Shown piece by piece: positions 28,027 to 33,078 of a DNA stretch of 64,000 bases. Numbering within the stretch: the first letter of the stretch is position 1; each line of letters begins with the position of its first letter. Origin of the DNA: UMGS1781 sp045650705 (lineage in GTDB: Bacteria > Bacillota > Clostridia > TANB77 > CAG-508); assembly GCA_045650705.1 (NCBI GenBank), contig JAZRRK010000037.1, forward strand, positions 15,592 to 79,591. The letters run 5' to 3'. The notes below the pieces were generated by a model, which made no database searches, was not told the origin of the DNA, and saw only the letters and a list, made by a program, of their open reading frames with translations. The translations under genes and the position numbers were made by a program.

Positions 28027-29173
28027 CTAACTTACCTCCTTCTTTTGTCTCTTCTCCTTGTATTTTCTCAATCGCTTTTTCTGTAACATCTTTACCTACG
28101 TATTTTTGATTTTGTTTTACTAAATCTTCTGCCATTTGCTTTACTAATTTTTCAAATTGTTCTTCTTTTTGTTTTACTTTTCTCTCTTTCTCAGCTCTTA
28201 CATCATCTATGGTTGCCATTGCTAAATTAAATGCATTTTCTTTTATTTGATTGTCTATTGCTTTCATTTTTTTATCTAAAACATCTGGAGCTGTTGAATA
28301 TAATTCATTATATCCTGCTTCTAATGCTTTTTCTACACTATATATTTCTGCCTCATCTCTGTTGTATGCAATATATAGCAATTCTACTAACTCATTAGAG
28401 TTAAGAATTTTACATTTCATTTCACAAGAGAATAATGCTCTAATTAAACTTTGTGCTCTTGTATATAGTTCAGAGAAAATCATACTTTTCTTTTCTTCTT
28501 CATCTAATAAATCTGTTCCTATCTCTGCTGTATAATATGGAACTATTATGTAATAATGTTTTCTTAAAACATTTTTATTTTGGCTGGTTTTTTGTATGTC
28601 ATTTATTACATCCAATCCATATTCATATAAATTTTTTAATCTTAATATTTCCCTTTTTAAAACCTGTGCTTGTTGTTCGTTGTAGTTCTCAGATTTTAAC
28701 ATAATGCTATATTCTTTTTGTTTATTATCTAATTCTTTTTTTGTATCTTCTAATTTATTTTTATAATTTGATATACTATCTTCTATATTTATTGTTCTTG
28801 TTTGTGTATATATTTGTATAGGATATCTTAATGTGTTTAAGAATTGTACAAATCCAGATTCTACTGCTGTTTTTTCTACTTGAGACATTAAATCATAATT
28901 TATACCTTCACATTCTATTGCCATTAAGTATCTTGTTCCATTGTCTTGAACTATCATATTATCTTCTATTTTATCAAATTGCATAAATTTAAATATTGAT
29001 TTTTTTGTATATTGTGTTGCTATCTTTGTTGATGTTCCTGAAGTAACTTTTTCTTCTTCTTCAATTTTTTTCTTATTTTTATATGATATATAAAAATATA
29101 TAAATGCCAATATCATTATAAAGAATATTAATAACACCAAAATTATTGTTAATCCATCCATTAAATTATCCAT
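27977..29173 (-). CDS. Membrane-anchored VirB4 N-terminal-domain-like protein
   Basis: The 398-residue protein has one N-terminal membrane helix (about residues 8-30) and a basic stretch. A domain resembling the VirB4/CagE N-terminal region follows (YTKKSIFKFMQFDKIEDNMI, then YPIQIYTQTRTINIED). A long coiled coil and a helical C-terminus end in a basic tail. It overlaps the PrgI-like gene by 8 bp and the ATPase gene by 50 bp. Together with the next gene it covers what is normally one VirB4 protein. The membrane anchor would tether the ATPase to the channel. The split is seen in the sequence and the functional pairing is inferred. Confidence 0.75.
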   Translation of the reverse strand: MDNLMDGLTIILVLLIFFIMILAFIYFYISYKNKKKIEEEEKVTSGTSTKIATQYTKKSIFKFMQFDKIEDNMIVQDNGTRYLMAIECEGINYDLMSQVEKTAVESGFVQFLNTLRYPIQIYTQTRTINIEDSISNYKNKLEDTKKELDNKQKEYSIMLKSENYNEQQAQVLKREILRLKNLYEYGLDVINDIQKTSQNKNVLRKHYYIIVPYYTAEIGTDLLDEEEKKSMIFSELYTRAQSLIRALFSCEMKCKILNSNELVELLYIAYNRDEAEIYSVEKALEAGYNELYSTAPDVLDKKMKAIDNQIKENAFNLAMATIDDVRAEKERKVKQKEEQFEKLVKQMAEDLVKQNQKYVGKDVTEKAIEKIQGEETKEGGKLDEQKTKKRTRRTTNAE

Positions 29174-29523
29174 TATTTCTTTCCTCCTCTGTTCCTACAT
29201 ATGTATAAATAACATTTCCTTTTTTCTTAAATTTCCACCATCTTATAAATGCTTTATCTATTTCCTCTCCTCCCAATTTTCGTGTTATTTCTATTCCATT
29301 TGTATCTGGGATTTTAAATGTTCCTATTACAAACCCTATAGCTGCAAAAAATATGGCTAATCCTATTCCTAACCATGTCATCTTTAATAAAGAACCAAAT
29401 ATATAATAGAATAATATTCCTATAACTCCTGTTGCACATGTGTATATTAAAGATTTTGTTGTAAATATCATTAATATTCTTCCGCTCGCCTTTTACATTT
29501 CTTGGTATATTATGTGTTGCCAA
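29166..29523 (-). CDS. PrgI/VirB3-like protein read through a +1 shift at CGGA
   Basis: Translation starts at TTG 29523, 8 bp after AAAGGAGG, giving MATHNIPRNVKGE. The next codon is CGG (29484-29482). Skipping its C gives Gly and then RILMIFTTKSLIYTCATG, two membrane helices and the motif GTFKIPDTNG. The total is 118 residues. PrgI-family proteins have this order (short motif xxVPKNVxGEGRIL, then FTTK, two helices, FKIP), so Gly is expected exactly at the shift site. The downstream ATG at 29471 has no ribosome binding site and would lose the conserved N-terminus. PrgI pairs with VirB4 in Gram-positive conjugation systems. Confidence 0.83.
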
Positions 29524-29571
29524 TTTATATTCCTCCTTTGTACTAAAATCAATCTAATTATAGTTATTTAT

Positions 29572-29600
29572 ATTATAACAAATAAAGTAGTAAATTGTAA
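29572..29600 (-). promoter_or_regulatory. Promoter of the PrgI-VirB4 transcript
   Basis: TTACAA, 17 bp, TATAAT, about 50 bp upstream of the TTG start. It follows the terminator of the pilin genes. Confidence 0.55.
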
Positions 29601-29662
29601 CATTTTAGCATAATGTAATACAAACTTAATAATTTTGTAATATTTTTGTAATATTAGGCACA

Positions 29663-29696
29663 AAAAAACTGGTCCGAAGACCAGTTTTTTAATGTA
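29663..29696 (-). terminator. Terminator after the pilin-like genes
   Basis: The stem AAAACTGGTC / GACCAGTTTT has a CGAA-type loop and a T-run on the minus strand, immediately downstream of the stop at 29699. It separates abundant pilin message from the machinery genes. Confidence 0.85.
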
Positions 29697-29698
29697 TT

Positions 29699-30058
29699 CT
29701 ATAATACATCAAATGTATTAATTAATAAGTTTGCAATTGTTATAGCTCCAAATACTACTATAGTACCAACAATCAATGGAATAAAAGATTTTTTATATTC
29801 TGCTTTTTCTTCTAAGCTTCCCATCATATATTTAATACCAAGAACTGCTACTATAAGTACTGCTGCTATAATTGCTATAAATTGTAAAGCATTTAAAATT
29901 GTTCCTGCTAATTTTGATACACTTGCTTTAGTATCTGAATCTATATCTTGTGATGTATCAATAGTTACTCCTCCAACTGTTGCAAATACTGGTGTCGCTA
30001 CCATTATCATCATCATAGCTATCATTAATACAGAAACTATTTTTAAAGATTTTTTCAT
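29699..30058 (-). CDS. T4SS pilin-like protein 1
   Basis: The 119-residue protein has a signal peptide (cleavage probably after TPVFA), a short acidic segment and two membrane helices separated by the loop KYMMGSLEEKAEYKKS. This is the T4SS_pilin/VirB2-TrbC arrangement: a cleaved hydrophobic prepilin with a helix-loop-helix. It shares the loop pattern with the two upstream genes (KYxxGSxxEKAxxKxxxxPxxxG). It is the most terminator-proximal of three tandem paralogues. It is probably the major or a minor subunit of a filament; which one cannot be told. Confidence 0.8.
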   Translation of the reverse strand: MKKSLKIVSVLMIAMMMIMVATPVFATVGGVTIDTSQDIDSDTKASVSKLAGTILNALQFIAIIAAVLIVAVLGIKYMMGSLEEKAEYKKSFIPLIVGTIVVFGAITIANLLINTFDVL

Positions 30059-30148
30059 TTTTATTTCCCCTTTCTTTAATATTTACTTTATATTGGCATT
30101 TCTTAAATAATTTAAGAAAATGTTAATAACTGTTCTTATAACTTTCTA

Positions 30149-30634
30149 TTATTTCGTATAGCTTCCTCCACTACCTGCTTGATGTTCTTTTTCCGGATCT
30201 GAAAGTACTTGTCTATCATCTTCTGTTAATACTCCTGGTGTCGGTGCTACATCATTTCCTATCTGAACTACTATCTTCCATATTCCAAATGCTGCAAATA
30301 CTACAAACACCCCTATAACATATGGTACTAATGTTTCTTTTATCTTTGCTTTTTCATCTACACTACCGAACATAAACTGTATTCCTATTATCATTCCTAC
30401 TGCCACTGCTAATATTACTGCTATTGAGAATAATATATTATATATTGTTGTTGATGTCTCTTTTAATGCATCTTCATCTATCACTTCATTTGAGTCTTTT
30501 TTTGAAAGAAAATCGTCGCCTTGTTCTATAAAATCACTCATTGTTGAAGCATATGTTGATGTATTAAATGTTATATTTTCTAATATCAATACAGCCATTA
30601 CTATTATAAAAATTCTTATTAATAATTTTCTCAT
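30149..30634 (-). CDS. T4SS pilin-like protein 2
   Basis: The 161-residue protein has a signal-anchor start, an acidic segment (FIEQGDDFLSKKDSNE) and two membrane helices around the loop QFMFGSVDEKAKIKET. A polar C-terminal tail of about 40 residues ends in Gly/Ser/Tyr. It belongs to the same family as 29699-30058 and 30646-31005, with a longer tail on one face of the membrane. It starts 11 bp after the stop of pilin 3 with ribosome binding site AGAGGTGAT. A tail like this could be a tip or anchoring feature, which is inference. Confidence 0.78.
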   Translation of the reverse strand: MRKLLIRIFIIVMAVLILENITFNTSTYASTMSDFIEQGDDFLSKKDSNEVIDEDALKETSTTIYNILFSIAVILAVAVGMIIGIQFMFGSVDEKAKIKETLVPYVIGVFVVFAAFGIWKIVVQIGNDVAPTPGVLTEDDRQVLSDPEKEHQAGSGGSYTK

Positions 30635-30645
30635 TTAATCACCTC

Positions 30646-31005
30646 TTATATGTCTGCAAGATTTTCAATTATTTCTATTACTAGTGATATTCCTACTAAT
30701 AAAAAACAACCCAATATATATGGTGGTAATGTTTTTTTGTATTCTGCTTTTCCTTCTACACTACTGAACAAATATTTTATTCCTATTATAGAAAGAGTAA
30801 CTACTGAAACTAATATTCCTATGTATTTTATCCAACCCAGTACAATTTCTGCTCTATCTAAAAAAGTTCCTTGATCTAGTTTTTGTTCTGGATCGTAGTA
30901 ATCTGGATTATCTATTGCATATACACTATTTACTAATATGCATATTGTAAATATTATTAGTGCTATTGAAACTATTAACTTTGTGTTTAGTTTTATCATC
31001 TTCAT
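30646..31005 (-). CDS. T4SS pilin-like protein 3
   Basis: The start is the ATG at 31005, 6 bp after GGAGG. The ATG at 31017 overlaps that site. The 119-residue protein has a signal peptide (IDNP follows the likely cleavage at VYA), the segment DYYDPEQKLDQGTFLDRAE, and two helices around KYLFSSVEGKAEYKKT. It is the first gene of the pilin operon and is preceded by a promoter at 31034-31062. Three tandem pilin paralogues are unusual for a simple conjugation system and may form a mixed filament. Confidence 0.78.
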   Translation of the reverse strand: MKMIKLNTKLIVSIALIIFTICILVNSVYAIDNPDYYDPEQKLDQGTFLDRAEIVLGWIKYIGILVSVVTLSIIGIKYLFSSVEGKAEYKKTLPPYILGCFLLVGISLVIEIIENLADI

Positions 31006-31033
31006 TAGCACCTCCATTCATATTATCATTTTT

Positions 31034-31062
31034 ATTATAGCATTTTTTTACATTTTATGCAA
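31034..31062 (-). promoter_or_regulatory. Promoter of the pilin operon
   Basis: TTGCAT, 17 bp, TATAAT on the minus strand, about 28 bp upstream of the first pilin start. Confidence 0.65.
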
Positions 31063-31152
31063 CTTTTTATGTTGATTTTATTTTGTTTTTATATTTTTTT
31101 AATTATATTTTAATATTTTTGTATTTTTTTGTCAATTGTTTTTCATAAAAAA

Positions 31153-31182
31153 AAATTCAAATGCTTTCACATTTGAATTTTT
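31153..31182. terminator. Hairpin with T-runs on both strands
   Basis: The arms AAATTCAAATG and CATTTGAATTT are flanked by A and T runs. It can end transcription in either direction. It borders the structured, GC-richer segment that follows. Confidence 0.7.
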
Positions 31183-31312
31183 TGGAGCAGGTAGTAGGGC
31201 CACTCGCACTCGCGTCGGAAAAGATGTCCACCCGGACATCTTTTGCCTGCGTTTCGGCAGACCTTAACCTGCTCGAAACTTGGCAACCTCCTTTTCGATT
31301 CCCACTTTTAAG
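31183..31312. other. GC-richer structured segment starting with a copy of the tRNA-Gly 3' end
   Basis: The segment begins with TGGAGCAGGTA, identical to the reverse complement of the tRNA-Gly 3' end at 32659. It contains nested inverted repeats: AAAAGATGTCC / GGACATCTTTT, GCCTGC / GCAGAC-type arms, and outer GAGCAGG / CCTGCTC. It is much richer in GC than its surroundings and sits between two bidirectional hairpins (31153-31182 and 31321-31352). No open frame is evident. It could be a structured RNA or the remnant of an element that integrated at the tRNA. I do not recognise an Rfam-type motif. Confidence 0.45.
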
Positions 31313-31320
31313 TTAATATA

Positions 31321-31352
31321 AAAAGAATCATAGCTTTGCTATGATTCTTTTT
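31321..31352. terminator. Bidirectional terminator-like hairpin
   Basis: The arms AAAAGAATCATAGC and GCTATGATTCTTTT are separated by a two-base loop and a T-run follows on each strand. Confidence 0.7.
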
Positions 31353-31534
31353 TCTGTGGAGCAGGTATCCGTTTTTATACTATTCCTGCCTATTCCCTAT
31401 TATCCCTAAATATCTGTAATCCTTGAAACAAGCGAATTTGCTATTTCAGCCTATTTCACGTTATCCTACAATATTTTTGCTATTGCATACTTTATTGCAT
31501 ACTTTTTATCTGTTTTTATACACCTATTCCTCCG

Positions 31535-32101
31535 TTATATAGTATCTATTGCTTTTTTAATTTGTTCTTTTTGACTCTCGAAATTAAACTTTGTTATAGG
31601 TATTCTTCCAACCATATTAGTTTTTAAAAAATGATTTAATATATCAAATGATTTCAATGTTTCTTCTGTTCCATTGCCACTTCCACCAGCACAAGCAATG
31701 CAAATTATATTTTTTCCTTTAATCATAGAATTTTCGTTGAACGCATCACATCTTTTAATTCTATCAAAAAATGTTTTAGCAGATTCACTCATTTCCCAAA
31801 AATAAACAGGAGTAATAAATATATATGCATCAAATTGTTTCATATAATCGTAAATACTATTAAAATCATCTTTTAAAATACATTTATTTTCTTCTAAACA
31901 AATTCCCCAACCTCGATTTCCACATGCAAGACATCTAGCTATATTTTTCTTATTCATACATATATGTTCTGTCTCACAACTCAATTCCTTCAATTCTTTT
32001 TCACATTGTTCTACACAAGCAAAAGTTAAACCTTGTTTGTTCGGAATATAACTATCTTCATTAACCTTATTTGCACTAAAACTTAATATTAATACTTTCA
32101 T
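31535..32101 (-). CDS. NADPH-dependent FMN reductase/flavodoxin-fold protein
   Basis: The 188-residue protein has the flavodoxin-like fold: N-terminal strand KVLILSFSANK, a Cys-containing insert with CLACGNRGWGICLEENKC, the FMN-loop FITPVYFWEMSESAKTFFDR, and the later segment CIACAGGSGNGTEE. Members reduce flavins or quinones, or carry an extra Fe-S cluster through the Cys motif. The gene is monocistronic within the tRNA-Gly island. The substrate is unknown, and the Cys insert might bind a cluster. Confidence 0.85.
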   Translation of the reverse strand: MKVLILSFSANKVNEDSYIPNKQGLTFACVEQCEKELKELSCETEHICMNKKNIARCLACGNRGWGICLEENKCILKDDFNSIYDYMKQFDAYIFITPVYFWEMSESAKTFFDRIKRCDAFNENSMIKGKNIICIACAGGSGNGTEETLKSFDILNHFLKTNMVGRIPITKFNFESQKEQIKKAIDTI

Positions 32102-32197
32102 ATTTTTTAAAATTCCTCCTATTAAATTATTATTTTCTTTTCATTATATCATATTTATATAACATGACAAAATGAAAAAAGAATTTTTAATTAACAT

Positions 32198-32303
32198 TTG
32201 ACATATAATAAAATAAATGCTATACTATTATTAGCTTAAATGCATGAAACTGTTCGTATGAACAACACCAGATATGTGGTAGTGACACATATCTCTTTTT
32301 TTT
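32198..32303 (+). ncRNA. Antisense-type small RNA, module 1, with its promoter
   Basis: The promoter is TTGACA, 17 bp, TATACT (32198-32226). The RNA would start near 32233 with AGCTTAA and end at the hairpin GATATGTG / CACATATC plus a run of T (32271-32303), about 70 nt. Its terminator faces the terminator of the minus-strand peptide gene at 32349-32444, so the two transcripts overlap tail to tail if either reads through. A second copy of the same layout is at 35817-35935. The arrangement is that of txpA/ratA-like type I toxin-antitoxin loci. Confidence 0.6.
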
Positions 32304-32317
32304 GCAAAAAATAAAAC

Positions 32318-32342
32318 AGAGCAGGTAGTGACTGCTCTGAAC
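32318..32342 (-). terminator. Terminator of the module 1 peptide
   Basis: The minus-strand stem AGAGCAG / CTGCTCT is followed by TTTTATTTTTT, between the peptide stop and the antisense RNA end. Confidence 0.75.
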
Positions 32343-32348
32343 TGATTA

Positions 32349-32444
32349 TCAGTTTTTATTTGTGTTGTTTCTATATGTATTCAATTCTTCTTCCAATTTT
32401 TCAATTTTCTGAAGTAGAATCCATATAAGCATAAAACTGCTCAT
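32349..32444 (-). CDS. Small peptide of module 1, putative type I toxin
   Basis: The 31-residue frame (start MSSFMLIWILLQKIEK) is preceded by AAAGGAGGTG 10-12 bp upstream and by a promoter at 32496-32524 (TTGTTT, 17 bp, TATAAT). It combines a hydrophobic N-terminus with a charged helical C-terminus. A second frame starting at a TTG just upstream (17 codons) overlaps it and is less likely. With the convergent small RNA it resembles type I toxin-antitoxin modules. The peptide family is not recognised and toxicity is only inferred. Confidence 0.5.
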   Translation of the reverse strand: MSSFMLIWILLQKIEKLEEELNTYRNNTNKN

Positions 32445-32495
32445 ACTCTTTCAACACCTCCTTTCTCAAAGATTTCCTTTGAAAAGGATATGCTT

Positions 32496-32524
32496 ATTAT
32501 ACAAAGTTCTTAAATAAAAAACAA
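32496..32524 (-). promoter_or_regulatory. Promoter of the module 1 peptide
   Basis: TTGTTT, 17 bp, TATAAT on the minus strand, about 50 bp ahead of the ATG. Confidence 0.55.
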
Positions 32525-32606
32525 TATTTTTTCTAATTTTTTCCAGTTTTTCTTTCGTAAAATATACTTATTTTTTCTACTGCATACCTATTGCATACTT
32601 TTTGAT

Positions 32607-32652
32607 AAAATAAAAACCTTATAACTACTGTTTTCAGTATTTATAAGGTTTT
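32607..32652 (-). terminator. Terminator of tRNA-Gly
   Basis: The minus-strand stem AAAACCTTATAAATACTG / CAGTAGTTATAAGGTTTT has an AAAA loop and is followed by TTATTTT, just downstream of the CCA end. Confidence 0.8.
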
Positions 32653-32658
32653 GCTATT

Positions 32659-32732
32659 TGGAGCAGGTAGTGGGAATCGAACCCACGTAGCCAGCTTGGA
32701 AGGCTGGGGTTCTACCATTGAACTACACCTGC
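32659..32732 (-). tRNA. tRNA-Gly, anticodon UCC, CCA encoded
   Basis: It folds as a canonical cloverleaf: acceptor GCAGGTG/TACCTGC with a terminal G-U, D stem GTTC/GAAC, anticodon stem CCAGC/GCTGG around CTTCCAA (anticodon TCC), T arm GTGGG TTCGATT CCCAC, discriminator T and encoded CCA. The anticodon loop has the normal seven bases, so this copy is not an expanded-loop frameshift suppressor. It reads GGA/GGG and is the tRNA one would expect to accept a +1 GGA codon at the CGGA sites. Its 3' end is the source of the att-like repeats. Confidence 0.97.
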
Positions 32733-32815
32733 ATCTCCCTCTCACAGTTTGTTATTATAAACCTTTTTTTTATAAATGTCAATACTTTTTTTAAATTTTT
32801 TTAAAAAAATTTAAA

Positions 32816-32994
32816 TTCAAGTGTAAAGCTTATATATTATAGATTTTAACTTGCGGTCTCCAGCCGCGGTTTATTAACTACTATACTCTAATTAACTAAT
32901 ACGATAACTACTATTAGAATATTAATTGCACGCCTCCGGCTACTCAAGGGTCGACCTCGTTTTCAATCTATAATATATAAGCTTTACACTTGAA
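32816..32994. repeat. Inverted-arm repeat, copy 1
   Basis: The perfect 30 bp arms (32816-32845 and 32965-32994) flank a core of about 119 bp that is shared with copies 2-4: TTAACTTGCGGTCTCCAGCC at one end, ACGATAACTA in the middle, and GCACGCCTCCGGCTACTCA followed by GGTCGACCTCGTTTTC at the other. The arms are unrelated in sequence to those of copies 3 and 4. It lies between the tRNA-Gly promoter side and ppdK. Confidence 0.85.
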
Positions 32995-33043
32995 TAGTCA
33001 ATTGACCCATTTACTCTTCACTATTCACTATTAATTATTCACT

Positions 33044-33075
33044 AAAAAAATGACAGGTTTACCTGTCATTTTTTA
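33044..33075 (-). terminator. Terminator of ppdK
   Basis: The stem AAAAATGACAGGT / ACCTGTCATTTTT has a two-to-three-base loop and T-rich flanks, and sits directly after the ppdK stop at 33079. Confidence 0.85.
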
Positions 33076-33078
33076 GAT

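Larger units (their letters stand above)
31357..32669. mobile_element. Possible remnant island at tRNA-Gly, bounded by att-like repeats
   Basis: The 11 bp TGGAGCAGGTA, the 3' end of the tRNA-Gly gene, recurs at 31357-31367 and also at 31183-31193. Inside each end lies an arm-like repeat containing TTGCATACTTT (two tandem copies near 31490, and again near 32590). Next to the left end, on the minus strand, two copies of a pattern GGATAAnnnGAAATAGG are seen. Tyrosine integrases of ICEs and phages insert at tRNA 3' ends and bind such arm repeats. No integrase gene remains. The interval carries one reductase gene and a small peptide/antisense module. The status as a deletion remnant is inferred. 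Confidence 0.5.

Noticed and set aside
2151..29523. Four frame-disrupted genes as ordinary sequencing errors or pseudogenes
   Set aside because: None of the five disruptions is at a homopolymer. All are an extra C before a GGN codon that creates an in-frame CGG, and the genes have no other defects. Reads would still be the decisive test.
31183..31312. A second tRNA or SRP RNA
   Set aside because: Only the last 11 bases match the tRNA-Gly 3' end, no cloverleaf forms, and the conserved SRP loop is not present.
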